Below, in pieces: positions 50,808-60,976 of a stretch of 64,000 nt of DNA. How positions within the stretch are numbered: position 1 is the stretch's first letter; each line of letters starts with the position of its first letter. The notes under the pieces are model-generated. The model was not told the DNA's origin, did no database searches, and saw only the letters and a list, made by a program, of their open reading frames with translations. The DNA is taken from assembly GCA_963727545.1 (NCBI GenBank), contig CAVSGS010000025.1:101121-165120 (forward strand), in the 5' to 3' direction. Source of the DNA: Flexifilum sp963727545 (GTDB lineage Bacteria > Chloroflexota > Anaerolineae > Aggregatilineales > Phototrophicaceae). The translations under genes were made by a program, and so were the position numbers.

Positions 50808-51375
50808 ATCATAAATCCTCCTGCCGCGCTCGACGCGATCCGGCAAGATGCCGACCGGATCGGCTTTCCGTACTCGTCCGAGCCGCTGACCGGCGCGCTG
50901 CTGCGGACGCTGGCGGCGTCCAAGCCGGGCGGCAGTCTGTTGGAGATCGGGACGGGTGTCGGCGCGGGGACGTGCTGGCTGCTCGAAGGCATGGACGCCG
51001 CCGCGCGGCTGATCACGGTCGAGCTAGATGCTCAAGCCAGCCAGATCGCGCAAACGCAGCTCGCCGCCGACCCGCGCGTGACTTTCGTCAATGGCGATGC
51101 CGCCGCCTTCTTGACCGAAACGCAAGCGCGCTTTGACCTGATCTTCGCTGATTCTTTCCCCGGCAAGTTTACCCATCTGGACGAAGCGCTGGCGCTGCTC
51201 CAGCCCGGCGGACTCTACGTGATCGACGACTTGCTGCCGCAGCCGACGTGGGACGACGATCACGCGCCGAAAGTCGCCCGCCTGATCGCCGAACTGGAAC
51301 AGCGCGCCGACCTGCAAACCGTCCAGCCTCGATTGGTCCTCCGGCATCCTGATCGGCACCAAGATCGCCGTCTAA
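50808..51375 (+). CDS. Class I SAM-dependent (O-)methyltransferase with non-canonical start and a 3' frameshift
   Basis: The S-adenosylmethionine motif I is LLEIGTGVGAGT, followed by acidic TVELD, the motif around GDAAAFL and FADSFPGKF. This is the CoMT-like O-methyltransferase fold. The only in-frame codons at a proper distance (6 bases) from AGGAG (50797-50801) are ATC 50808 and ATA 50811. An ATG-to-ATC change or error would give an N-terminus of M-I-N-P-P-A-A. Near 51325 the frame shifts. The family-like end LDWSSGILIGTKIAV lies in the other frame, to TAA 51373-51375. About 189 residues when joined. Confidence 0.7.
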
Positions 51376-51529
51376 TTCGCCTCGACACCACCGCTGATTC
51401 GGGCGGATTCACGCTGCTCTCACCAGATCATCATTGGATCAATTCGCCGGTTTCCATATAATAGGCTATTCCCGATCGGCGCAGCCGCGTTGTTTTCGGG
51501 AGCTTGTAAGGCGTGAGGCGTTTAACAGT

Positions 51530-52841
51530 ATGCAGATCAAGCGAGACTATTCGCAGCCCTTCTTCAGTGACCGCCGGCGGCGGCACGGTATATGGCGCTG
51601 GCTGCTGCTTTACATCATCCTCATCGGTGGCTTCCTCTTTTTTGTCGATAGCAACTTCAGCACGCTGCAATTGATGGCGCTCGATGCGGTGGGGCAAGCG
51701 CCGCCCCCGACTCCCTATGCCAGCGATCTGGCGAATGAGGGCATGGCGGATTACACGGCGGGCGATCTCGCCAGCGCGCGCGATTTGTTCCAGCGGGCGG
51801 TGCTGCAGCAGCCGCAGAACGTCGATTATCTCTACGAATACGGACACATCCTGATCGAGATGGGGTCGGATGACGAGTCGCTCTTTCCCGAAGCGATTCA
51901 GGTCGGCGAGCAGGCGATTCAAGCCAATCCCAACGATCCGCGCGGCTACGCGATCAAGGCGCGGGCGATGGACTTGTCCGGCGACTCCGCCAATGCCGTC
52001 CCGGTTGGGCAGGCGGGCTTGCAGGTCGACCGCGATTTCGCGCCGCTCTACACGGCGCTCAGTGGTGCCTACCGCAGCATCGACCGCTACGACGTGGCGC
52101 TGCAATCGGCGGAAACCGCTATCGAGAAAGACCCGCTCGACCCCGACGCCCGCCGCGTCTACGCGCTGGCGTTGATCTGGGTGGGACGGCGTGCGGAAGC
52201 GCTCGACCAGTTGGAGCAAGCGGTCGGTCTGAACCCGAATCTCGCCGCGCCCTACTTCGAGTTGGCGAGTATGTATCGCACGATGGCAGTCAACGACCCG
52301 AACGGCGGACAGCAGTACTACGAACTGGCGATTGCGACCTACGAGCAGATCCTCGCCATGCAGCCGAACAACGCGAAGGGTTATCTGCGCCTGTGCGAAG
52401 CGTATACGCAGGTCGGTGAGCATAAACGCGCGCAGGGCTACTGCGAGGATGCGCTCAACCTCAACGAGAATTACGCCGAGGCGTGGCGCGCTTTAGGACA
52501 AGCCGAATATCCGCAGCGAAACTACGAGGGAGCGATTGAACTCGTTCGAACACTGCGTCGCGCTTGAATCAACGCGCCCGATTCAGGATCAGGAGATCGA
52601 GTGCTACTACCTGCGCGGGCTGTCGCACTACTATCTCGGTCACTGCCAAGAGGCGTGGGACATCTTGACCGACTCGCTCAATCGCGTTCGGGCGACGTCG
52701 GACGATCCCAACAACCCGGTGCTGATCAACACGGCGAACGGTCTGCAACTGATCACCGAGAACTGTACCGGCTTCGGCGGTAGAGCGCTGCCGACGGCGA
52801 TTCCGCCTACTGCCATCCCACCGACTCCAATCGGGGGTTAG
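51530..52841 (+). pseudogene. Membrane-anchored TPR protein 1, frameshifted
   Basis: ATG 51530 opens a frame with a single membrane helix (WLLLYIILIGGFLFFV) and at least seven TPR-like units (for example ANEGMADYTAGDLASARDLF and YRSIDRYDVALQSAETAIEK). Near 52530-52540 the frame changes. The second part (NSFEHCVALESTRPIQDQEI, YYLRGLSHYYLGHCQEAWDI) continues the TPR pattern to TAG 52839-52841 with a Pro/Thr tail. Joined it has ~436 codons, the same as the next gene, its tandem paralogue. The shift is probably an assembly error. TPRs mediate protein contacts; the partner is unknown. Confidence 0.78.
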
Positions 52842-52844
52842 CTG

Positions 52845-54155
52845 ATGTATTTACGCACGCCGAAACGTTATCAAGTCGGGCATAAACGCCGTCATCTGTT
52901 CTCGACGCGCCATCTCTGGCTGTGGGCTTTGACCTTCGTCGTGGTGATCGTCGGCTGGCAGGTCTACGACCGGCGCGATCAACTGGGACCGCCGGTACGT
53001 CAGTTCATCGCCGATGCGGTCGATCAAGCGGGCGGCGGCATCGCCACCATGACCGCGCCGACGCCGCTCCCGACCACCAACCCCGCCGATCACATCGTGC
53101 GCGGCAATAATGCGTGGGAGCAGGGCGCGATCGAGCAGGCGGTCACCGAGTACGGCGCTGCCGTCGACGGAGCGCCTAACGACGCGCAAATCCACTATCG
53201 TTATACCTATGGCTTGCTGATCGAAGGCGATGACAAGACCGCGCTCGCTGCCGCCGAGCACACCGTCACTGCTAATCCGTTCTCGTCGGATGCGTGGGCG
53301 ATCCGCGCGCTGGCGCTGGCGGATAACAAGCAGTACGCTGCTGCGATCGCCAGCGGGCTGCAAGCGCTCTCGATTGACCCGAACAACGCGACGGCGTTGG
53401 CGTTCATGGCGGAAGCTTATCTCGATGCCGATCAGCCGGGGCAGGCGGAAGAAAAAGCCAACCAAGCGCTCAGTATTGATCCCAACAACGCGGAAGCCAA
53501 CTACGCGCGCGGCATGGTCGATTACAGCTCGACCTACGACTTCGTTTCGGCGCTCGACTACTATCAGACGGCGCACGATCTCGCGCCTAATCTGCCGCAG
53601 ATCATGGTCGAAATGGCGTGGACGAACTGGCAGCTTCAGAACTACGATCAGGGGCTGGATCAGCTTGAGCAGGTCACCGAGAACAACCCGAACAATCTCG
53701 ATGCGCTCTACGCGCTCGGCTTCTTCCAGAATCAGGTCTACGGCGATCAGAATAAGTCCGCCGACTATCTGAATCGCTGCATTCAGGTTGATCCGAATAA
53801 CATCTCTTGCCTGAGCTATCTGGCGACGGTGCAGACGCAGCTTCAGGATTTGCAAGGCGCGGTCAAGAGCTATCAGCGCATCATCGACATCGGCACGGAC
53901 AACCCGCGCTATTACTACTACGCGGGCAGCACCTACGTCGAATTAGGCGACTGCAACAGCGCCAAGCCGCTGCTGCGGACCGGCTACTCGATGGAACTCT
54001 CGCAGACTGAACCCAACAACGACCGGCTCGCCGCCTTCGAGGAATACATGAGCCAGTGCGGGATGCCGTTCAACCGCGTCTACAGCGATGCCGCGCAAGC
54101 GACCGCCGAAGGTCCGCTGCTGATCCCGTTGGGCGGCGACAGCGGCTCGAAGTAA
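52845..54155 (+). CDS. Membrane-anchored TPR protein 2
   Basis: 436 residues. One membrane helix (LWLWALTFVVVIVGWQVYD, residues ~25-43), a linker, then TPR units from ~75 to ~400 (ADHIVRGNNAWEQGAIEQAV, ALSIDPNNATALAFMAEAYL). It begins 3 bases after the stop of TPR protein 1, so the two are a cotranscribed, tandem-duplicated pair. A strong hairpin follows (54171-54195). No fused catalytic domain; it is likely a scaffold with an extracytoplasmic TPR array. Confidence 0.85.
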   Translation: MYLRTPKRYQVGHKRRHLFSTRHLWLWALTFVVVIVGWQVYDRRDQLGPPVRQFIADAVDQAGGGIATMTAPTPLPTTNPADHIVRGNNAWEQGAIEQAVTEYGAAVDGAPNDAQIHYRYTYGLLIEGDDKTALAAAEHTVTANPFSSDAWAIRALALADNKQYAAAIASGLQALSIDPNNATALAFMAEAYLDADQPGQAEEKANQALSIDPNNAEANYARGMVDYSSTYDFVSALDYYQTAHDLAPNLPQIMVEMAWTNWQLQNYDQGLDQLEQVTENNPNNLDALYALGFFQNQVYGDQNKSADYLNRCIQVDPNNISCLSYLATVQTQLQDLQGAVKSYQRIIDIGTDNPRYYYYAGSTYVELGDCNSAKPLLRTGYSMELSQTEPNNDRLAAFEEYMSQCGMPFNRVYSDAAQATAEGPLLIPLGGDSGSK

Positions 54156-54170
54156 GCCACTTGATTTCAT

Positions 54171-54195
54171 AGCCGGGGGATCAAATCCCCCGGCT
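54171..54195 (+). terminator. Strong hairpin after the TPR genes
   Basis: AGCCGGGGGA-TCAAA-TCCCCCGGCT, a perfect 10-bp stem 15 bases after the stop. No T-run follows, so it may be a repeat or a Rho-dependent or 3'-protecting hairpin rather than a classical terminator. Confidence 0.55.
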
Positions 54196-54280
54196 GCATG
54201 AGCAAAAATGCCGGTCAAATCGCTTAAGTTCGTGCGCCCCGTACACACAAACCCACTTCGCAGAAATTGAAATACGTAAG

Positions 54281-54299
54281 AACGGAACCGAGTTCCGTT
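54281..54299. terminator. Convergent-gap hairpin
   Basis: AACGGAAC-CGA-GTTCCGTT between the TPR genes and the convergent SH3/PPC gene. Only short T-runs flank it, so terminator function is tentative. Confidence 0.45.
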
Positions 54300-54308
54300 C
54301 CGTCTTGA

Positions 54309-55995
54309 TTACGGATGATTCCCCGAATTTTCGGTGATGTAGATCGTGCCGCTCACGCTCGTGTTGGACGCATAGCTGCCGATCCAGATGTCGTACGCGC
54401 CGCCTCCCGGGTTGTTGAAGTCGATAGTCGGGTTGACCGTGCCGAACGAATCGTCCACGCAGTAGAAATTGCCGTAGGGATCGTTGACGACCATGGTCGC
54501 ATCGCCGTTCGCGCCGACGAAGTAGAGTCGCAGCAGTGATCCATTGCCGCTGTAGTTCACTCGCAAGTCGGGCGCGGCGGTCGTGAAGCCGGAGCAGGAA
54601 CCGCCCAAATAGGACACGTCCACTGCGCCGCCGCTCATCGCGCTGATGCTGACCGGGTCGGCACCAACTCCACTGGTGAAGGTGGTCGTGCCGTAATTCG
54701 GGCTAGCGTTGTAGTTGAGGTGCTGGGGCTGCGGCTGAACGACCAGCGTGCCAATCGGTGCGATCAGCGAGAGATTGATCGGCGGGAAATTGCCACCACC
54801 CCCGCCCGACGTGGCGGTTGGGGTCGGCGTGTCGAAGGGCAGCGCGGTCGCTGAAGCGGTCGGCAGGTTGGTCGGTGCGCTCGTGGGTGGCGGTGGCTGA
54901 GTTGGCGGGACCACGATTGGGATGCCGCCGCAGCTCCCGCCGAGCGTGACGACCGTCGTCGAAACCCAGCCGATCACGCCGTTGACGTTGACCTGAACCC
55001 ACGAATTATCCGGCAGTCTGACCATAAACCGGGGCGGTCACTGTGGGGGCGAGGTGCGTGACGATGCTGTAGCCGGTGCTGGGACCGCTGCGGACGTTGA
55101 TGGTCGCGCCGCTTGCCGAGGCGACCATGCACGCGCCGTTGGGATCGATCACCGGCAGCGAGAAGGTCGGCGTTGCCAGCGGCGTCGCCGTCACGATGGT
55201 GATGGTCTGCGCGCTTGGTGTCGCGGCGGCGCTGGCGCTGCCGTCGCAGGGAGTCGTGCCGTTCTCCAATTCCAAACAGACGCTAAACGCCGCTGCCGTC
55301 GCGCCGCCGTTGTGCGTGACTTCGAGCAGATAGTTCGCTTCGCCCGCGCCGATCCGGTAGCGGACGCCCGCCAAGCGCGCGCTGCTCAAGGCGAGCAGGT
55401 CGCCGCTGGTGGCGTCACGCAGCGCGACGGTGGGATCGGCGTCGGGAGCGCTGCTGCGCACGGTCAGCAGCAGAATGTCGTTGGGCGATCCGCTGAAGGC
55501 ATAAGCCAGCCGGGTCGTCTGGGCGCTGACGGTGCCGTCGAGCAACTGCCCCGGTGTGAGCGGCTGCGGCGGTGCCAGCGGCGCGCCTGCCTGCGCGCTG
55601 ATCAAGAATTGTCCGGTGCTGCCGTTCGCGCCGCTGACCTCGATGCGATAGTCGCCGCCGTCGGCGAGATTGGGCGCAGCGGCGGCGCTGCTCTGGGTGC
55701 CGTCGTTAATCGCATCCATGATCACGATGCCGGACGGATCGACGATCAGGAAGGTGGGCAGAAACCCCGGCGTGATCGCCAGTACTTGCAGGGTGACGCT
55801 CTGCGGCGCGCCGACTTGAAGGGTGAAGGTGGCGGTGCTGCTGGCGACGGTGATTTCGCCGACCCGGTTTTCGCCAATCGCGAGCGGGGTAACGTCGCTC
55901 TGCGCGTTGACGATCGCCGTGCTGAGCAGCAGCAAGGACAGAAAGAGGACGAGCGCGCTCAACCGGCGCGCCGGACGATGCGGTGCTGAATCCAT
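54309..55995 (-). pseudogene. Secreted SH3/PPC-like protein, paralogue B, frameshifted
   Basis: The start ATG 55995 opens a signal peptide (LSALVLFLSLLLLSTAIVNA). Two PPC-like beta domains follow (ITVASSTATFTLQVGAPQSV and so on), then the SH3 start (ATINVRSGPSTGYSIVTHLA). Near 55015-55020 the frame breaks. The other frame resumes with RLPDNSWVQVNVNGVIGWVS, the second half of the SH3 domain. A Pro/Thr linker and a C-terminal domain (GGSCSGFTTAAPDLRVNYSG, ending TENSGNHP) complete it. The intact neighbour at 56211 shows the same order without a break, which proves the two parts belong together. Confidence 0.82.
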
Positions 55996-56111
55996 GATCG
56001 CTTTGCTCCTTGAACGAGAAGCTTATGATCCACTGTACGCTTGTTTCGGTGGGCGGCAAGCGTCGCCGTCGTTGGCTGCTTTATTGGTGTGGTTAACGTT
56101 TAAGTCGACGC

Positions 56112-56138
56112 AAAAACGCCGCAAGGTTCGCGGCGTTT
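56112..56138 (-). terminator. Terminator of the SH3/PPC paralogue A gene
   Basis: AAACGCCGC-GAACCTT-GCGGCGTTT followed by TTTG on the minus strand, about 73 bases after the stop at 56211. Confidence 0.8.
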
Positions 56139-56210
56139 GGTAATCTGGATGATCGGTGGGCTGCTCAAGTGGCAAATCAAGCAGCCCGCGCTAGATTTTT
56201 AGTGCTGAGC

Positions 56211-57875
56211 TTACGGCAGATTCCCGCCGTTTCCGGTCAGCTTGAGCGCGCCGCTGAAGTGTTCGCCGGGGCGCTTGCCGCCGATCCAGATGGTGTAGGT
56301 GCCGTCGCTGGGATTGTTGAAGTCGATCACCGGGTAGGGCTTGCCGTTGGCATCGTCGTTGCAATGGAAATGTCCATCCGGATCGCGGATCACCATCGTC
56401 GGATCAACCCGACCCTGTAATGTGTCATCGCCGACGTACCAGAACCGCAGCAGTCCCGCCCCATTGCCCGTGTAATTAATGCGCTTCGACGGGTTTTGAG
56501 TGGTAAAGCCGGAGCAGGAGCCGCCCAGCGTCGCGGCGTCGGCATCCCCGCCACCGCCCAAGCCCGTGATATACGGATCATCAGGGCTAAACGGATAGAA
56601 GACGTCGTTCGTCCCTGATTCGGGGCTGCCGTTGGCGTTCAGGTGCAGCGAGGTGTCCTGAGTCGGCGCGTCGGTCGGCATCGGCTGCTGCATATCGGTC
56701 GGCATCGGCTGGCTCATGTCGGTGGGCATCGGTTGGTTGACGACCGGCGGCGCGACCGGCTGCTGGGGCGCGGCGGGCGGCTGAACCACCGGCACGTTGT
56801 TGCAGATACCGCCCTCGAACACCACGAACGACGCGATCCAACCGATGGCTCCGTTATTATTGACCTGAACCCAACTGTTGTCCGCCAGCTTGCCGATGAC
56901 CAGCGCGTTGCGGCTGGGCGTCAGGTACGAGACGATGCCGAAACTCGTGCTGGGACCGCTGCGAACGTTGACCGTCGCTTGGTTCGCCGAACCGACCATA
57001 CACGGTCCGTTGGGGTCAATCGTGAGACTAGTGGGCGGTGGGGTTGCGTTGTTCCGCGTGGGCACGGCGGCGACAGCGTCGCTCGGTTGCACTAAAGCGG
57101 GCGCTGAACCAGATCCGCAGTTGGTCGCGCTGAGTTCCGGTTCCAGACACAGCGTGAAGGGCTGCGGCAGACCGCTGCCATCGCTGTTGATCTCAAGCGT
57201 GTAGCTGCCGGGAGTGGGGAGACGGAAACGGTTGCCCATCAGCTTGCCGCTGATTACGCCGAGGGTGGCGCCGGTTTGCACGTCGCGGAGAATGATGCTC
57301 GGCGCATCCGCCAAGCCCATGAGGTCGCTGCTGTTGACCGAAAGCAGCATCATGCCGAAGTTGTTGTCGGCGAAACCGTAGCGCAGTGAGGGCGTCTGCC
57401 CATCGAGCAAGCCCATGACCATCTGCCCCGGCGGGAGCGTCTGGACTGGCGTCTGTGGGGTCGTGCTCGTCTGCGCGCTGATCACGAACTGACCGGCTAC
57501 GCTGCCGAAGCTCTGAACCACGATCCGGTAGGGTGCTCCGGCGACCATGCTCGCCGTGCCGTTGAGGGTCGTCTGCGTGCCGTTATTGTTGACGGTGACG
57601 AGGGTCACGCCGGAGGGGTCGATCACCAGCAGCGACGGGAAGAAGCCGGGTGTGAGCGACAAGACCTGAAGGTCAACGTTCATCGGACCTTCGACTTCGA
57701 ATTGGTAAATCGCCTGCGTTTCGGGAGGCGTGATGCTGCCGGGGAGCGGCTGTCCGAGCGGGAGCGAAACCGGAACTGCCTGCGCGCTGACGCCGATGAC
57801 ACTAATCAATAAGGCGAAAATGAGACCGAAAATAGCAAGGGGCAACCGATGGAGCTTGCGCTTCGCTGCGGGCAT
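56211..57875 (-). CDS. Secreted SH3/PPC-like protein, paralogue A
   Basis: 554 residues. Signal peptide (LAIFGLIFALLISVIGVSAQ), two PPC-like beta-sandwich domains (~45-260; TQAIYQFEVEGPMNVDLQVL and LRYGFADNNFGMMLLSVNSS), an SH3b domain (~295-355; VNVRSGPSTSFGIVSYLTPS) and a Pro/Met/Thr linker with MPTDMSQPMPTDM-like repeats follow. A C-terminal domain comes last (GGSCSGFTTQNPSKRINYTG, DPTMVIRDPDGHFHCNDDAN, IDFNNPSDGTYTIWIGG). That last domain is shared with paralogue B and resembles pre-peptidase C-terminal domains. Probably secreted; it binds the wall or other surface polymers (inference). Confidence 0.85.
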   Translation of the reverse strand: MPAAKRKLHRLPLAIFGLIFALLISVIGVSAQAVPVSLPLGQPLPGSITPPETQAIYQFEVEGPMNVDLQVLSLTPGFFPSLLVIDPSGVTLVTVNNNGTQTTLNGTASMVAGAPYRIVVQSFGSVAGQFVISAQTSTTPQTPVQTLPPGQMVMGLLDGQTPSLRYGFADNNFGMMLLSVNSSDLMGLADAPSIILRDVQTGATLGVISGKLMGNRFRLPTPGSYTLEINSDGSGLPQPFTLCLEPELSATNCGSGSAPALVQPSDAVAAVPTRNNATPPPTSLTIDPNGPCMVGSANQATVNVRSGPSTSFGIVSYLTPSRNALVIGKLADNSWVQVNNNGAIGWIASFVVFEGGICNNVPVVQPPAAPQQPVAPPVVNQPMPTDMSQPMPTDMQQPMPTDAPTQDTSLHLNANGSPESGTNDVFYPFSPDDPYITGLGGGGDADAATLGGSCSGFTTQNPSKRINYTGNGAGLLRFWYVGDDTLQGRVDPTMVIRDPDGHFHCNDDANGKPYPVIDFNNPSDGTYTIWIGGKRPGEHFSGALKLTGNGGNLP

Positions 57876-58028
57876 GAATGTGTGCTCCTATGAGTGTGAT
57901 GAGTTTAATCACTATAGGGCACAAACAAGGATGCACAACCTCCGCTGAGGCGTGATTCGTTGGGGCAGGCGGAAACTTGAACGCGCGGCGATCGATTTTT
58001 TACAAAACCAGTATTTCGCGCTGTCGAT

Positions 58029-59345
58029 TTAATCGGCGGCGATGGCTTTAGCTTGCGCTTCGGCGGCGATCACTTCCGTCTGCATTTCCTTGGGCGCGTC
58101 GAGCGTGCCGAGGTTGCGCATCTGGGGCCAGAGCCGCCCGACCGAGAGCACGACGATGATCGTGCCGATGCCGCCCAAGACGACCGCCGGAACCGTCCCG
58201 AACAGCGAGGCGGTCACGCCGGACTCGAAACCGCCGAGTTCGTTCGACGCGCCGATGAAGATGCTGTTGACGGCAGACGTGCGTCCGCGCATCTCGTCCG
58301 GCGTCCACGTCAGGATCAAGGTGCTGCGGATGACGACGCTGATGTTGTCGAGCGCGCCGAGCGCGAACAGCATCGCCACCGAGAGCAGGAAGTCGGTCGA
58401 GACGCCGAAGACGATGGTCGCTACGCCGAAACCCGCGACCGCCAACAGCAGCGTCCGTCCCGCGTGCCGGAACGGGGGCAGCCGCGTGATCACCAGCGCC
58501 ATGAGCAGCGCGCCGACCGACGGTGCCGCCCGCATGATACCTAGCCCTTCCGCGCCGACCTTGAGGATGTCGGTGGCGTAGACCGGCAGCAGCGCGACCG
58601 CGCCGCCGAACAGCACCGCGAACATGTCGAGCGTGATCGCCGCCAAGATGACTTTCGTGCCGCGAATGAAGCGGATGCCCTCTTTCAGCGACTCCACCGT
58701 CGCCGCTTTGCTGCGCGAGAGCGCCAGCGGTCGCCCTTTGATCTGGGTCACGAGGAAGACGAAGATCAACCCGGCGATGGTGTCGATCAAGTAGAGTTCG
58801 GAGGCGCTGCCCAGCCACGCGACCATCAACCCGGCGAAGGCGGGACCCAAAATCGAGGCAAGCTGCCAGCCGGTGCTGTTCCACGTCGCCGCGCTGGTGA
58901 AGACTTCCTGCGGCACGGTCGAAGGCAGCAGCGTCGAAGCGGCGGGACTGTAGAAGGCGCGCGCTACGCCGATCCCGAACAGGCAGAGGTAAATCAGGAA
59001 CAGCGTCCCCTGCGTATACGAGAGCACCGCCAGCCCGAACGAACAGGACGCCAGCAAGACCTGCGAGATCATCACCAGCCGCTTGCGGTTGTAGTGGTCG
59101 GCGACGTGCCCGCCGGGGAGCGAGAGCAGAATCACCGGGATGACCTGCACCAGCCCGACCAAGCCGAGCGCTAACTCGCTGCCCGTGCGCAGCCACAGTT
59201 CCCAGCCAATCGCAAACGAGATCATCTGCGAGCCGAACGCGGTGATCAACTGTCCGGTCAAGAGCAGGCGGAAATCGCGGTAGCGCAGCGCTAAATAGGG
59301 ATCGTGGCGCACTTCAGGCGCGCCGGGGTCACGCTGATCATTCAA
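58029..59345 (-). CDS. MFS transporter, copy 1 (EntS-like exporter group)
   Basis: 438 residues and about 12 membrane helices. The start LALRYRDFRLLLTGQLITAF and motif A-like LPGGHVADHYNRKRLVMISQ match the MFS_3 (EntS/drug-exporter) branch. Substrate unknown. It is divergent from the aminotransferase at 59617, with a 271-base shared promoter region. The whole divergent unit is repeated at 61008-63986. This copy looks intact and ends with an Ala/Glu/Lys-rich tail. Confidence 0.9.
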   Translation of the reverse strand: MNDQRDPGAPEVRHDPYLALRYRDFRLLLTGQLITAFGSQMISFAIGWELWLRTGSELALGLVGLVQVIPVILLSLPGGHVADHYNRKRLVMISQVLLASCSFGLAVLSYTQGTLFLIYLCLFGIGVARAFYSPAASTLLPSTVPQEVFTSAATWNSTGWQLASILGPAFAGLMVAWLGSASELYLIDTIAGLIFVFLVTQIKGRPLALSRSKAATVESLKEGIRFIRGTKVILAAITLDMFAVLFGGAVALLPVYATDILKVGAEGLGIMRAAPSVGALLMALVITRLPPFRHAGRTLLLAVAGFGVATIVFGVSTDFLLSVAMLFALGALDNISVVIRSTLILTWTPDEMRGRTSAVNSIFIGASNELGGFESGVTASLFGTVPAVVLGGIGTIIVVLSVGRLWPQMRNLGTLDAPKEMQTEVIAAEAQAKAIAAD

Positions 59346-59616
59346 GGGAGGGTCTCAATACAACTTACTTCGAGGCATGGTGCAATCATAACAGACGCCG
59401 CCGCCAATGGACATAGACCATCTGCCGTCGCTAAGTCCGCGCCGGGATGTGGGTTGCGCTCAGAAATTAGCCGAGCCTTTCGGAATAAACGCACAGTGTT
59501 TTCGACCCCCGTAGGAGTGAAATTATTCACAAGTTGCGCGCTGCGCCGGTTTGTAGGCGAGACGCGCGTTTTGCTTTAGAATACCCGGCAAAAGTGGGTT
59601 GAGGAGATGGTTAATC

Positions 59617-60945
59617 ATGCTCGACATTGCGCAGCAGAATAAAGATTACACGCTCGTCAGTTGGCACGATCAGGGAACGTGGAACCCCACGACGATTGTG
59701 CGGGGCGAAGGCGTCTACATCTGGGACGCCGAGGGCAAGCGCTACCTCGATTGGGCGTCGCAGTTGGTCAACGTCAACATCGGTCACAGCCACCCGCACG
59801 TCGTCAAGGCGATTCAGGATCAGGCGGCGCAGTTGTGCTATGTCAATCCGTCGTTCGCCACCGAGCCGCGCGGTCGCTTGGGCGAGATGCTGGCGGAAGT
59901 CGCCCCCGGCAAGCTGACCAAGACCTTCTTCACCAACGGCGGCGCGGATGCCATCGAGAACGCCATGAAGATCGCGCGGCTGTACACCGGGCGCGAGAAA
60001 ATCCTGACCCGCTACAAATCGTATCACGGTGGGACGTTCGCCTCGGCGACCGCTGGCGGTGACCCCCGTCGCTTGGGCAACGAACCGGGCGTCCCGTGGA
60101 TCGTGCGGATGCCCGATCCGTATGCCTACCGCAATCCGGCGTATCGCGGGCGCACGCAGGAAGAAGGCGACGCCATCCTCGCCGACATGATCGAGGACAT
60201 GGTGCTGATGGAGGGTCCGCAGTACTGCGCCGCCATCATGATCGAGGGCTACAGCGGGTCGAGCGGTATCATGCAGCCGACGGCGGGCTTCTTCACCCGC
60301 CTGCGCGAAATCTGCGACAAGTACGGGATGCTACTGATCGTCGACGAGGTCATGAGCGGCTTCGGGCGTACCGGCGAGTGGTTCGGCATCGATCACTACC
60401 CCGACGCGACCCCCGACATCATGGTGATCGCCAAAGGTGTGACCTGCGGTTACGTGCCGTTGGGCGGCGCGATGGTCACCGACGAGATCGCCGCCTACTT
60501 CGACGATCACGTTTTGCAGGCGGGCTTGACCTACAGCGCCCATACGCTGGCGGTCGCGGCGGGCGTCGCCACGCTGGAAGTCTATAAGCAGGAGAACCTG
60601 ATCGAGCGCTCGCGCGAGATGGGCAAGAAGCTGCGTCAGGGTTTGACCGACTTGGCGGAACGTCATCCGGTGATCGGCGACATTCGCGGGACGGGGCTGC
60701 ATCAGGTGATCGAGATCGTCAAGAATCGCGAGACGCGCGAGCCGATGAGCGACTTCAACAAGCCGTTCAGCGAGCCGATGGCGAAGGCGGCAAAGTCGCT
60801 CAAAGCCAGCGGCTTGAACGCGTTCGTGCGCTGGAACATGATCTTCAACACGCCACCGCTGATTATCACCGACGAGCAGCTTCAATATGGGCTGGATGCG
60901 GTCGATCAAGCGCTGGAACTGGTCGATCCCTACTACGAAGGCTAA
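59617..60945 (+). CDS. Class III (omega) aminotransferase, copy 1
   Basis: 442 residues from ATG 59617 (GAGGAG 17 bases upstream). The PLP lysine is K273 in VIAKGVTCGYVPLGG. LIVDEVMSGFGRTGEWFG holds the conserved Asp, and TFFTNGGADAIENAMKIARL binds the cofactor phosphate. Ala, beta-alanine, taurine or diamine donors are possible for this fold. Its protein sequence is identical to copy 2 although the DNA differs at several silent sites. The trailing REP palindrome (60977-61000) marks the end of the duplicated unit. Confidence 0.93.
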   Translation: MLDIAQQNKDYTLVSWHDQGTWNPTTIVRGEGVYIWDAEGKRYLDWASQLVNVNIGHSHPHVVKAIQDQAAQLCYVNPSFATEPRGRLGEMLAEVAPGKLTKTFFTNGGADAIENAMKIARLYTGREKILTRYKSYHGGTFASATAGGDPRRLGNEPGVPWIVRMPDPYAYRNPAYRGRTQEEGDAILADMIEDMVLMEGPQYCAAIMIEGYSGSSGIMQPTAGFFTRLREICDKYGMLLIVDEVMSGFGRTGEWFGIDHYPDATPDIMVIAKGVTCGYVPLGGAMVTDEIAAYFDDHVLQAGLTYSAHTLAVAAGVATLEVYKQENLIERSREMGKKLRQGLTDLAERHPVIGDIRGTGLHQVIEIVKNRETREPMSDFNKPFSEPMAKAAKSLKASGLNAFVRWNMIFNTPPLIITDEQLQYGLDAVDQALELVDPYYEG

Positions 60946-60976
60946 GTTTTACCCGTACAAGCGCTGCGAGTTTCGT

